This document shows, piece after piece, positions 51,033 through 59,546 of a stretch of 64,000 nucleotides of DNA; within the stretch, counting starts at the first letter, position 1; each line of letters opens with the position of its first letter. Origin of the DNA: Saccharothrix deserti. GTDB taxonomy: Bacteria; Actinomycetota; Actinomycetes; Mycobacteriales; Pseudonocardiaceae. Location of the stretch: contig NZ_VKAB01000002.1 in the NCBI RefSeq assembly GCF_009769385.1, positions 186,001 through 250,000 of the forward strand, written 5' to 3'. Below the pieces are notes generated by a model. It was not told the DNA's origin, searched no databases, and saw only the letters and a list, made by a program, of their open reading frames with translations. Made by a program: the position numbers and the translations under genes.

Positions 51033-52157
51033 GTGCCGATCCCGGAACCCGAGGGTGTGCTGTGGTGGCTGGTCAAGCCGCTCAGCGGCTGGCCGCAGAC
51101 CGACGAGGAGTTCGTGGGCGGGCTCGCCGACGGCTGGCGAGCGGGCGGAGTCGCGATGCACACCGCGGGTCGGTTCGACCCCGGGCCGCTGGCCGCCGCG
51201 TGGCCGGACGACGCCGGGCAGAAGTACGGCACCCGCCTCGGCGAGCACCTGCGGTGGGTCAACCAGACCTCGGCCGACATGGCCGGGCTCTCCCGGCAGG
51301 CCACCCGGTTGGCCGAGGCGGTCACGCAGGCCAAGACGTCGATCCGCACGCTCATGTCGGCGGGCGAACAGCTGATGTTCGGCAGCGTGATCACGCCGCT
51401 GGAGCCCGCCCTCCAAACGCAGATCGTGCTGCACATCGCCGGCCGGGTGAACGACATCCTGGCCCGGACCGCGTCCACCGTGGGCGCGCCACCCAACATG
51501 CCCGGGGCGCCGAAACCGCCCGAACCCGACGCCGGCGCGGGCGAATTCGGCTCCGACCCGAACGCGCTCGACCAGCAGCTGTACGAGCTGGGCTACAACC
51601 TGGGCACCAAGGGCACGCATCCGTTCCTGCCGGACGGGGCCGATCACCTCGCGCACTACTTCGACGGCACCGGGACGCCGATGGACATCAACCCCGACAC
51701 CCTGTTCGACGCCGTGCCGGGGTTGCGGGACAGGGTCGACGCGCAGCTCGGCAACGCGGCTCTGCCGCACATCGACCAGGCCATCAACAACCGCGACTAC
51801 GGCAGGCCCATACCGTTCGAGTCGGGGTGGAAGGAGTTCAACGTCGGCCCCTTCGACAACCCGAACTGGCACTTGGGCGTCGGCAAGGGCGACCACGCGG
51901 TCACCGGCGTGGTGACCGTGCACCCACCGGACACACCCGGCGGCGCGCACCGGGTCGAGGTGACCTACCAGTCGCACGTCTTCGACCACTACAACTGGAC
52001 GGCGGGCGACTACGACAAGGGCGTGAAGCTCGGTCCGCTCAAGGTTCCCGGCACCAGCGACGGCTTCATCAGCGAGTTCCACCGCGCGGGCGTGGCGCAG
52101 GAGTACCAGACCAGGGGCAGCTCCGAGGTCCGCACCGAGACCTGGGAGGTGCGATGA
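51033..52157 (+). CDS. WXG100-like N-terminus with C-terminal effector-like domain
   Basis: A 374-residue protein from GTG 51033 with GGAGGTGG upstream. Residues about 20-150 are helical, resembling type VII secretion substrates, with a W-P-D-D turn (AAAWPDDAGQKYG) and SADMAGLSRQATRLAEAVTQ. A Pro-rich linker (APPNMPGAPKPPEPDAGAG) leads to a C-terminal region (about residues 170-374) with WHLGVGKGDHAVTGVVTVH, SHVFDHYNWTAGDYDKG and EFHRAGVAQEYQTRGSSEV. That tail resembles C-terminal domains of polymorphic-toxin-like actinobacterial proteins; no activity is assigned. It overlaps the next gene (ATGA). Confidence 0.7.
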   Translation: MPIPEPEGVLWWLVKPLSGWPQTDEEFVGGLADGWRAGGVAMHTAGRFDPGPLAAAWPDDAGQKYGTRLGEHLRWVNQTSADMAGLSRQATRLAEAVTQAKTSIRTLMSAGEQLMFGSVITPLEPALQTQIVLHIAGRVNDILARTASTVGAPPNMPGAPKPPEPDAGAGEFGSDPNALDQQLYELGYNLGTKGTHPFLPDGADHLAHYFDGTGTPMDINPDTLFDAVPGLRDRVDAQLGNAALPHIDQAINNRDYGRPIPFESGWKEFNVGPFDNPNWHLGVGKGDHAVTGVVTVHPPDTPGGAHRVEVTYQSHVFDHYNWTAGDYDKGVKLGPLKVPGTSDGFISEFHRAGVAQEYQTRGSSEVRTETWEVR

Positions 52158-52492
52158 CCGCCGGCGGGTTCGCCGAGATGGACACCGAGGCGACCGAAGG
52201 GGTGTTCAAGGAGCTCGAAACGACCGGCGCCACGTTGGAGACCGACTGGCAGCGGGCGCGGCAGACGATCTCGGTCGGCGAGACCGGGATCGGCGACGAC
52301 GAGATCGCCCGCGCGTTCCGCACCCACTACGACCCGGCGCGCGAGGCCGCCTTCCGCTCGGCCGACAACGCGCCCCGGATGTTCACCACCCTGGTCACCA
52401 ACGGCCGGGCGATCGCCGCGGACTACATCGCCGCCGACGCCCGCGGCGCGGCCGCATTCCGCGGCCTGCCACCGATCCAGGGTCCGCGGTGA
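52154..52492 (+). CDS. Small WXG100/ESX-like helical protein
   Basis: A 112-residue, mostly helical protein. EGVFKELETTGATLETDWQR and IARAFRTHYDPAREAAFRSA frame a D-W turn, like WXG100-family partners. It is coupled to the upstream effector-like gene. It may be a secretion partner or chaperone of that protein, or less likely an immunity factor. The stop forms TGAGCGCTCA with the convergent lipoprotein stop. Confidence 0.7.
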   Translation: MTAGGFAEMDTEATEGVFKELETTGATLETDWQRARQTISVGETGIGDDEIARAFRTHYDPAREAAFRSADNAPRMFTTLVTNGRAIAADYIAADARGAAAFRGLPPIQGPR

Positions 52493-52496
52493 GCGC

Positions 52497-53768
52497 TCAG
52501 AACCGGTAGACGTGCACCCCGTAGGGGGCGAAGTCGTCCACGATCCTGCCGTCCGCGATCGGCACGGTCCGGTTCTCGTCGACCACGGTCGCCGTGCCCG
52601 ACTCCACCGGCACGCTCACCGTGACCTTCGCCGCGAGGCTGCGCGGGTTCTGCTTGGTGCCGTCGGTCTGCGCCAGCACCCACCGCGCGTCACCGATCTT
52701 CTTGTGGAGCACGGACACCGGGATGCCGTTGTCGCTCACCGCCGTCACACCCGGCTGGTTGGGCGCGTTGAGCACCGGCGCGAGGCTCTTCAGCCGCGCG
52801 TTGACGGTGGTGACGCGAGCCATGATCTCGGGCCTGGTCAGCACGCTGGAGTACTCGCCCCTGCCCTCGGTGTAGAAGCTGTGCGCGAAGTAGTTGATGC
52901 CGGTCGCGCCGTGCAGGATCGTGTTCCACACCGCCGATTCCAACTGGTCGGCGTTGATGATCTCGCCGTGCGTGTGCGGGTGCCCGGTCTCGACGAACCC
53001 GTACAGCGGCTTGTCCGGCCCGCACCACTTGCGCATGGTGTCGATGACCTGGCCGTAGCTGTACGCGCCGACCGTGTCACCGCGGTCCGGGTGCGTCCAG
53101 GCGTAGTAGTCGGCCGACGCGAGGTCGGCGGCCGAGCAGTACGTGCGCATGTCCTCTTCGTACGACTTCTCGATGTAGCCGTAGCCGATCTCACCGGTCG
53201 GCGTGCCCATCCACGGGCTGAAGTTGAGGTACGTCGGCCGGGACGGGTCCTTGGCCCGCACCGCGTCGGACGCCTTCAGGATCGCCGACGGCTGCATGTC
53301 CGGGTTGAACACGTCGCCGTAGACCTTGTTCATGTCCGGCTCGTCGGCGATCAGGTAGCCGACGTAATTGCGGGCGTGCGCGGTGTCCGCCAGGACCGTG
53401 TCGACGCGCGTCCCGTCCACGTAGACCCGCCAATCGGTCTCGTGGAGGCCTTCCTGGCGGAGGTACCACCACTCGTCCTCCCACAGCCCGATCCCGAAGT
53501 CGATGCCGATCTTCGGGAAGGCCCGGCCGAGCTTCTCGCCGTTCTCCACACCGGACGGGTCCTGCATCCAGACGTTGATCGGGAAGACGTTCGGGTCGCC
53601 GGTGGGGTTGGGGCCGTTCGGCCACTTCTTGTAGTAGTCGACCGACGGTCCGGCGAGCGCCGGCGCCACCTCCCGCCCCGGATCCGGCCCGGGATCCGGA
53701 TGGGACACGGCCTCGGTCGTGCAAGCCGTCAGGACGAGTCCGAGTACTGCCAAAAGTGCACGAACCAT
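52497..53768 (-). CDS. Lipoprotein with glycoside-hydrolase-like TIM-barrel domain
   Basis: A 423-residue lipoprotein. The N-terminal MVRALLAVLGLVLTACTTEA contains the lipobox LTAC. The mature part looks like a glycosidase TIM barrel: WYLRQEGLHETDWRVYVDG, NYVGYLIADEPDMNKVYGD with the D-E-P motif, SADYYAWTHPDR, and LYGFVETGHPHTHGE with a possible catalytic Glu. A beta-rich tail ends GVHVYRF. It would act on a surface polysaccharide, consistent with the glycan cluster. The family is not identified beyond that. It is 13 bp downstream of a glycosyltransferase gene on the same strand. Confidence 0.8.
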   Translation of the reverse strand: MVRALLAVLGLVLTACTTEAVSHPDPGPDPGREVAPALAGPSVDYYKKWPNGPNPTGDPNVFPINVWMQDPSGVENGEKLGRAFPKIGIDFGIGLWEDEWWYLRQEGLHETDWRVYVDGTRVDTVLADTAHARNYVGYLIADEPDMNKVYGDVFNPDMQPSAILKASDAVRAKDPSRPTYLNFSPWMGTPTGEIGYGYIEKSYEEDMRTYCSAADLASADYYAWTHPDRGDTVGAYSYGQVIDTMRKWCGPDKPLYGFVETGHPHTHGEIINADQLESAVWNTILHGATGINYFAHSFYTEGRGEYSSVLTRPEIMARVTTVNARLKSLAPVLNAPNQPGVTAVSDNGIPVSVLHKKIGDARWVLAQTDGTKQNPRSLAAKVTVSVPVESGTATVVDENRTVPIADGRIVDDFAPYGVHVYRF

Positions 53769-53781
53769 GGTCGTGCTCCTG

Positions 53782-54645
53782 TCACCTCGGCGGGGTGCGG
53801 ACGCGCCCACGCGCGGCCAGCACCTGTTTTGCTTTTTCGAAGCCGCCGGGTCCGAGCAGCCGCAGCGCCGTCGTCTTGGCCAAGTATCTGGCCCCGTCCC
53901 GGGCCACCCGCAAGGGATGTCCCACGAACCGGTCACGGGCCAGCACCCCGCGTGCCGGCTCCGGCACGTCGTCCAGCGCCGGGCCGAACAGCGGCCGGTA
54001 CGGCGCGGGAGCGACCAGTCTGCCGCGCGTGCGGTTGCTCACGTTCCCGCCGTGCACGACCTGCAACCAGCCGGGCGCGCCGCCCAGCGACACCACCTCG
54101 GCGTGCCGGTGCAGCCGGTTGTGCCAGTCCGCCCAGCACGTCACCGGGGCGTCCCAGCTCTCCCGCACGGACGCGAACGCGTTGTCCCGGTCGTGGTGGG
54201 CGAACAGCCCTCCCGGGCTCTTGACCAGCCCGTTCGCCAGGTACAGCGCGGTGCGGCGGCCGGTGGAGCGGTCCGCTTGGAGCCGGGCGACGAAGTCCGC
54301 CGCCAGGCCGTCGTCGTTGTCGAGGTTGGTGGTGATCAGCTCGTCGCCCTTGATCGGGAACAGCTTGGAGATGTCCTCGACCAGCTCTTCGCGGCTGACC
54401 TGGGTGCGGAACACCGGTGTGTACGCGTCGCCGTGCTCCTCGATCCGGTCCTTGAGCCACTGCGGGCTCTCCGGGTCGAAGTAGATGAGCCAGCGGAAGT
54501 TCGACGAGGTCTGTGCCGCCACCGACGGCAGGCAGTACCGCTCGAACAGCCCGACGCGTTCGGTCAACCACCCGTCACGAGCCCGCACGACGCTTTCCGC
54601 GCCGACGGACGGCAGGTTGAAGCGCGTCAGCACGACGTGGTCCAT
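53782..54645 (-). CDS. Putative rhamnosyltransferase
   Basis: A 287-residue protein of the putative rhamnosyl transferase family. It opens MDHVVLTRFNLPSVGAE, with FERYCLPSVAAQTSSNFRWL and IYFDPESPQWLKDRIEEHGD near the N-terminus. ITTNLDNDDGLAADFVARLQ is a DxD-type motif. GGAPGWLQVVHGGNVSNRTR follows. It would transfer a deoxy-sugar, likely rhamnose, to the surface glycan. ATG 54645 has GGAAGGGG upstream. It is divergent from the GT2 gene. Confidence 0.88.
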   Translation of the reverse strand: MDHVVLTRFNLPSVGAESVVRARDGWLTERVGLFERYCLPSVAAQTSSNFRWLIYFDPESPQWLKDRIEEHGDAYTPVFRTQVSREELVEDISKLFPIKGDELITTNLDNDDGLAADFVARLQADRSTGRRTALYLANGLVKSPGGLFAHHDRDNAFASVRESWDAPVTCWADWHNRLHRHAEVVSLGGAPGWLQVVHGGNVSNRTRGRLVAPAPYRPLFGPALDDVPEPARGVLARDRFVGHPLRVARDGARYLAKTTALRLLGPGGFEKAKQVLAARGRVRTPPR

Positions 54646-54726
54646 GGAGCCCCTTCCCGTATGTCCCGTACATCGGGATCGGGGCCCGGCCGTTAACGAT
54701 CCGCGGTCGAGCACGATGTGTAGAGC

Positions 54727-55806
54727 GTGACTGAGCCTCCGGCACGACCAACGGTCGACGTCGTCATCCCCTGTTACAACTACGCCAGGTTCCTGCGCGC
54801 GTGCGTGCGGAGCGTGCTCGATCAGCCGGGCGTCGACGTGCGGGTGCTGATCATCGACGACACGTCGAGTGACGAGACGCCCGAGGTCATGGCCGAGCTG
54901 GTCGAGGACCCGCGGGTCGAGGGCCGCAGGCACGAGGTCAACCAGGGCCACATCGCCACCTACAACGAGGGCCTGCTGGAGTGGGCCAAGGCCGACTACA
55001 CCGTGCTGCTGTCCGCCGACGACCTGCTGGCGCCGGGCGCTCTCGCCCGTGCCGCCGAGGTGTTCGAGGCGAACCCGAACGTCGGCATGGTGTACGGACG
55101 TGTTGTTTATTACACCGCCGACGGAGTCGGCAATCAGACAACAGGTCACGACGACCCGAGGGCTCCACGCTTCGCTCCCCCGGCCGGCCGCACGGTGTGG
55201 TCCGGTGTGGACTGGATCGAGGCGCGCTGCCGCACCGGGCAGAACGTGCTGTCGTCGCCCGAGGCCGTGGTGCGCACGTCCGTGCAGCAGCAGGTCGGCG
55301 GCTACCGGCCGGACCTGCCGCACGCGGGCGACCTGGAGATGTGGATGCGCATCGCCGCCGTGTCCGACATCGGGTACGTGCGCGGCAAGCCCGCCGCCTA
55401 CTACCGGGTGCACCAGCAGAGCATGATGCGCACGCAGTTCTCGTCGCTGTTCGCCGATCTCGAACAGCGGCAGGCCGTGTTCGAGCGGTTCTTCGCCGAG
55501 CACACCGACCTGCCGCCGCGGCTGCGGGCGCTGGCCAACCGGTCGATCGCCAAGGACGCGCTGTGGCGGGCGGTGCGCGCCTACGACCGCGACCAGCTGG
55601 CCGAGATCCCGGTGGACGAGCTGGTGGCGTTCGCCCGGCGCGTCTACCCCGACACCGAGCGACTGGCCGAGTACCGGGCGTTGCGGCGGCGGCAGGCGTT
55701 GGGGCCGAAGGTGTGCAGCCGCACGCAGCTGTTCGTCGGCAGCCACCTGGTCAAGCGCGGCGCCGGTCTGGTGGGCAAGCAGGTCTGGAAGTGGCGCGGC
55801 CAGTGA
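54727..55806 (+). CDS. Glycosyltransferase family 2
   Basis: A 359-residue GT2 enzyme from GTG 54727. The N-terminal GT-A motif is VDVVIPCYNYARFLRACVRS, then VLIIDDTSSDETPEVM, and the DxD-like metal site is in TVLLSADDLLAPGALA. DLEMWMRIAAVSDIGYV is a typical acceptor-region motif. A basic C-terminal helix suggests membrane association. It is the first gene of a coupled operon GT2-flippase-GT4 with GTGA overlaps at both junctions. Confidence 0.92.
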   Translation: MTEPPARPTVDVVIPCYNYARFLRACVRSVLDQPGVDVRVLIIDDTSSDETPEVMAELVEDPRVEGRRHEVNQGHIATYNEGLLEWAKADYTVLLSADDLLAPGALARAAEVFEANPNVGMVYGRVVYYTADGVGNQTTGHDDPRAPRFAPPAGRTVWSGVDWIEARCRTGQNVLSSPEAVVRTSVQQQVGGYRPDLPHAGDLEMWMRIAAVSDIGYVRGKPAAYYRVHQQSMMRTQFSSLFADLEQRQAVFERFFAEHTDLPPRLRALANRSIAKDALWRAVRAYDRDQLAEIPVDELVAFARRVYPDTERLAEYRALRRRQALGPKVCSRTQLFVGSHLVKRGAGLVGKQVWKWRGQ

Positions 55807-57263
55807 CCGCCGGTCTGGAGCAGCCCAAACCCGAGCACGCCGGCCTGGAGCGCAAGGTCACCTCGGCGATCCGGTGGAGCGCGGTCAACAGCCTGGTGCA
55901 GCGGCTGAGCCAGGTGGGTGTGGGCGTCCTGCTCGCCCGGCTCATCGCGCCCGAGCAGTTCGGCGTCTTCGCGGTCGCGCTGGTGGTGCTCAACATCGTG
56001 ATGAGCGTCAGCGAGATGGGCGTGAGCGTGGCGCTGGTGCGCACCGACAAGCCGGTCGCCGAACTCGCGCCGACGGTGACGACGCTGTCCATCGCATCCG
56101 GCTGCCTGCTCTCGGGGCTGTGCGTGGTCGGCGCGCCGTGGTTCGCGTCGGCGATGGACACGCCGCAGGCCACGGGCGTGATCCAGCTGATGTCGCTGTC
56201 GCTGGTGATCGCGGGCGCGTCGGCGGTGCCGGGTGCGTTGTTGCAGCGCGAGTTCCGGCAGGACCACAAGTTCGTCGCGGACACGTCGGCGTTCGTCGTC
56301 GGCACGGCCGTCGTGGTGGTGCTGGCGGTGCTGGGGTTCGGCGCCTGGAGCCTGGCGTGGTCGCGGATCGCGACCAACCTGGTGGCCGCGGTGGTGATGT
56401 TCGCCTACACCGAGCAGCGCTACCGGCCCGGGTTCGACGCGGCGCAGGCACGGGGGTTGCTGGCGTTCGGGCTGCCCTTGGCGGGCGCGAGCCTGCTGGT
56501 GTTCGGGGTGCTGAACGTCGACTACATCATCGTCGGCAGCGTGCTGGGCACCGTGCCGCTCGGGTTCTACCTGCTCGCGTTCAACCTGGCGAACTGGCCG
56601 GTCGGCGCGTTCTCGCAGCCGGTGCGCAGTGTGTCACTGGCGGCGTTCTCTCAGGTCAGGGACGATCCGGATCTCTTCGCGCGGACGTTCGCCCGTGCGT
56701 TGCGGCTGCTCGCGCTGGTGACCGTGCCGGCGTGCGTGCTGCTGGCGGCGTTCGCCGATCCGCTGGTGCGCACGGTCTACGGCGAGCGGTGGGCGCCGGC
56801 CGCGCAGGCGTTGGCGTTGCTGGTGCTGCTGGGCGCGCTGCGGGTGGCGTTGGAGCTGGGGTACGACTACCTGGCCAGCGCGGGGCGGTCGCGGGCCATC
56901 CTGGTCATCCACCTGGTGTGGCTGGCCGCTCTCGTGCCGCTGCTGGCGTTGGGCGCGCACGTGGACGGGATCCGGGGCGTGGCGCTGGCGCAGAGCGTGG
57001 TGGTGCTCGTCTTCATCGTGCCCGCGTACCTGATCGCGTTCCGCCCTTACGGGCTGCGGGCACGTGCGCTGGGTGCGGCGGTCGCACGGCCGGTGTTCGG
57101 CGGTCTGGTGATGGTCGTGGTGGCGTGGGGCGTGCAGTCGTTGATCGAGGGCGCCCTGTGGCGGCTGCTGGTGGGTGGCGCGTTGGCGTCCCTGGCCTAC
57201 GCGGCCGTCGTGTTCCCCCTGCGCCACGAGGTGCTGGGTCTGCTGCGAAGGAGTAGCGCGTGA
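55803..57263 (+). CDS. Polysaccharide flippase (Wzx-like, MOP family)
   Basis: A 486-residue membrane protein with about 12-14 helices. RKVTSAIRWSAVNSLVQRLS, LLARLIAPEQFGVFAVALVV and NVDYIIVGSVLGTVPLGFYL are typical of the PST/Wzx group. It would flip lipid-linked repeat units across the membrane. GTG 55803 overlaps the GT2 stop, and its own stop overlaps the next GTG, so GT2, flippase and GT4 are translated together. Confidence 0.93.
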   Translation: MTAGLEQPKPEHAGLERKVTSAIRWSAVNSLVQRLSQVGVGVLLARLIAPEQFGVFAVALVVLNIVMSVSEMGVSVALVRTDKPVAELAPTVTTLSIASGCLLSGLCVVGAPWFASAMDTPQATGVIQLMSLSLVIAGASAVPGALLQREFRQDHKFVADTSAFVVGTAVVVVLAVLGFGAWSLAWSRIATNLVAAVVMFAYTEQRYRPGFDAAQARGLLAFGLPLAGASLLVFGVLNVDYIIVGSVLGTVPLGFYLLAFNLANWPVGAFSQPVRSVSLAAFSQVRDDPDLFARTFARALRLLALVTVPACVLLAAFADPLVRTVYGERWAPAAQALALLVLLGALRVALELGYDYLASAGRSRAILVIHLVWLAALVPLLALGAHVDGIRGVALAQSVVVLVFIVPAYLIAFRPYGLRARALGAAVARPVFGGLVMVVVAWGVQSLIEGALWRLLVGGALASLAYAAVVFPLRHEVLGLLRRSSA

Positions 57264-58477
57264 GGGTCGTCCAGCGGTTGCAGCGGCGCGCGCACCAGGT
57301 CTCGCGCATCGTGCGCGCACACGGTGTGCGTCAGCTCGGAGCCCGTGCGCTGGGCAGTGCGGCACGGCGGCTCGGTGCGGACGCCGAGGTGTTCCCGGTG
57401 CGCCTGGAGGACGTGCGCGCGGCCGACATCGGTGTCCGGCGACCGGTCGTCGTGCCGCCTCTTCCGGCCGACGGGCGGCTGACCGTCAACTGGGTCAGCA
57501 CGCCGCCGTCACCCGGCTCCGGCGGGCACACCACGATGTTCCGGCTCATCGAGCACCTGGAGTCGCTCGGCCACACGTGCCGGCTCTACCTGTACGACGT
57601 GTACGGCAGCCGTGCGGCGGACCACGAGCCGGTGATCCGGTCGGCGTTCCCCGGCTTCCGCGGGCCCGTGCACGACGTGGTCGACGGCATGGCCGACGCG
57701 CACGCCGTGTTCGCCACGGCGTGGATGACGGCGTACCCGGCGTTCAACGACCCGTGCGCGGGCAAGCGGTTCTACCTCGTGCAGGACTACGAGCCGTGGT
57801 TCTTCCCGGTCGGCGGGCTGTCCGCGCTGGCGGAGAACACCTACCGGATGGGGTTCCACGGCTTCACCGCCGGCCGCTACCTGGCCGAGAAGGTGCGTGC
57901 CGAGGCGGGCATGGCGGCCGACTTCTTCGACTTCGGCTGCGACGCCGACCGCTACCACCTGCGCGAGGGCGTGGTACGGGACGGCGTGGTGTTCTACGCG
58001 CGACGGCTCGCGCCGCGCCGGGCGATCGAGATCGGGTTGCTGGCGCTGGAGATCTTCGCCGAACGGCACCCGGACATCGCGATCCACACGTACGGCGAGA
58101 AGATCGGCAGCCTGGGTCCCCGGCACGTCGACCACGGCCTGGTCTCCCCCGACCGGCTCAACGACATCTACAACCGGTGCTACGCGGGCCTCACGCTGTC
58201 CATGACGAACGTCTCCCTGGTGCCGCACGAGATGCTGGCCGCGGGCTGCCTGCCGGTCGTCAACGACGCCGTGCACAACCGGGTCGTGCTGGACAACGAC
58301 CACGTCCGCTACGCCCCCGCGACCCCGCACGACCTGGCCCGCGCGCTGTCCGATGTGGTCACGTTGCCGGACTTCGCCGCGGTCGCCCAGGCCGCGTCCT
58401 CCTCCGTGTCCAGCCGCTCCTGGGACGCGGCCGGGCACGAGCTGGAGAAGGTGCTCAGGCGGGAGCTGCGGGTGTGA
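57260..58477 (+). CDS. WsaF-like GT4 glycosyltransferase (rhamnosyltransferase-type)
   Basis: A 405-residue GT-B enzyme. It has NWVSTPPSPGSGGHTTMFRL, FYLVQDYEPWFFPVGGLSAL, characteristic of WsaF-type rhamnosyltransferases, VVFYARRLAPRRAIEIGLLA, and the donor-site region LVPHEMLAAGCLPVVND. It probably extends a rhamnose-containing glycan. GTG 57260 overlaps the flippase stop. It is the last gene of the operon, ending in a hairpin that contains its stop codon. Confidence 0.9.
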   Translation: MRVVQRLQRRAHQVSRIVRAHGVRQLGARALGSAARRLGADAEVFPVRLEDVRAADIGVRRPVVVPPLPADGRLTVNWVSTPPSPGSGGHTTMFRLIEHLESLGHTCRLYLYDVYGSRAADHEPVIRSAFPGFRGPVHDVVDGMADAHAVFATAWMTAYPAFNDPCAGKRFYLVQDYEPWFFPVGGLSALAENTYRMGFHGFTAGRYLAEKVRAEAGMAADFFDFGCDADRYHLREGVVRDGVVFYARRLAPRRAIEIGLLALEIFAERHPDIAIHTYGEKIGSLGPRHVDHGLVSPDRLNDIYNRCYAGLTLSMTNVSLVPHEMLAAGCLPVVNDAVHNRVVLDNDHVRYAPATPHDLARALSDVVTLPDFAAVAQAASSSVSSRSWDAAGHELEKVLRRELRV

Positions 58478-58499
58478 GCCCGGGATCGCGGGCTCACAC
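58472..58499. terminator. Bidirectional terminator containing both stop codons
   Basis: GTGTGAGCCCG (58472-58482) and CGGGCTCACAC (58489-58499) form a perfect 11-bp stem with a 6-nt loop. The TGA of the GT4 gene (58475-58477) and that of the convergent propeller gene (58496-58494) lie in opposite arms. Confidence 0.8.
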
Positions 58500-59459
58500 C
58501 GGGGACGGCGAGGCGGCGTCGGGGACGAGGATCGTGGCGGGGGCCGAGCCGTCGACGGGCACGACGTGGATCGAGGCGAGCTTGGCGTCCCTGGGCACGG
58601 CGGCGAACGCGAGCCGCTCGTCGTCCAGCCAGGTGGCCTGGTCGTCCACGCCCGCCGTGCCGGGCAGTCGGCGTTCATCGCCGGTCTTCAGGTCCAGCAC
58701 GGCCAGCTCCCACGGGCCGAGGCGCCCGATGCGCTTCTTGTAGGCGACCTTCGTGCCGTCCGGGGACAGGGAGGGGCACTCGGCGTCACGGCGCAGCGAC
58801 TCCAGACGGCGCTCCACCAGATCGCCCTTCACCAGCCAGGTGTAACCACCCGAGGCCAGGGTCGCGTAGAACGTGCGGTCGTCGGCGGCCACGGTCAGGC
58901 CCCAGTAGTTCACGTCCTGCGCAGTGTGGACCCGACCCTCGACCAGCGCGGTGAAGCCCTCCAGGGACTCCACGGCCTCACCGGTCCGCACGTCGAAGAA
59001 CCCGGTGCGGGTGGAGAACCCGCCGGGCACCAGGTAGGAGTCGCCGGTCACGAACGACGTCCAGCCGACCACCTGCCCCGAGGCCGACACCTTCGCCCGG
59101 CTGGGCACGCCCGGCAGCGGCACGGACCGCAGCACGGCGCCGTCGCGGGACACCTCGGCGGCGTAGGTCGGGCCCGGCCCGGCCAACCGCAGGCACACCG
59201 TCGTCCCACCGGCCCGGTACACGCGCTGGCACGTCATCGGGGTGGCGCTGCGGGCGGCGGGATCGGCCAGGCGCACCTGCTCGACCCGGCCGCGGCCGTC
59301 GGCCAGGGCCACGAACATGAGGTCGCCGTCGACCGAAGCGACCGGCACCGGTGAGGCCTCGCGCACGACGGACGTCACGTACACCACCCCGGCCGCCACG
59401 ACCAGTACGATGGCCGCGACGGCGAGCACCACGCGCCGGGAGCCCAAGTCCATCACCAC
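58494..59459 (-). CDS. Membrane-anchored TolB/PD40-like beta-propeller protein
   Basis: A 321-residue protein with one N-terminal membrane helix (VVLAVAAIVLVVAAGVVYV, about residues 9-28) and an extracytoplasmic propeller. The most PD40-like blade is AECPSLSPDGTKVAYKKRIG, followed by WELAVLDLKTGDERRLPGTA and DDQATWLDDERLAFAAV. Such proteins bind partners or glycans at the surface. It sits inside the glycan cluster, divergent from the Wzz gene, and may be part of the assembly apparatus, but no specific role is evident. Confidence 0.85.
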   Translation of the reverse strand: MVMDLGSRRVVLAVAAIVLVVAAGVVYVTSVVREASPVPVASVDGDLMFVALADGRGRVEQVRLADPAARSATPMTCQRVYRAGGTTVCLRLAGPGPTYAAEVSRDGAVLRSVPLPGVPSRAKVSASGQVVGWTSFVTGDSYLVPGGFSTRTGFFDVRTGEAVESLEGFTALVEGRVHTAQDVNYWGLTVAADDRTFYATLASGGYTWLVKGDLVERRLESLRRDAECPSLSPDGTKVAYKKRIGRLGPWELAVLDLKTGDERRLPGTAGVDDQATWLDDERLAFAAVPRDAKLASIHVVPVDGSAPATILVPDAASPSPV

Positions 59460-59502
59460 CTGTAACGCCTAGGCGCGAGTCGGCCGATTTCAGAGTAACA
59501 AC

Positions 59503-59526
59503 ACCCTGCGCGCATGCACGCAGGGT
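59503..59526. promoter_or_regulatory. Hairpin/operator in the wzz 5' region
   Basis: ACCCTGCG (59503-59510) and CGCAGGGT (59519-59526) form a perfect 8-bp stem around an 8-nt loop that itself contains GCATGC. It lies 20 bp before the Wzz ATG, in the divergent gap, and could be an operator or an RNA hairpin near the ribosome-binding site GGGGAG. Confidence 0.5.
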
Positions 59527-59546
59527 AAACGCGGATCGGGGAGCGG

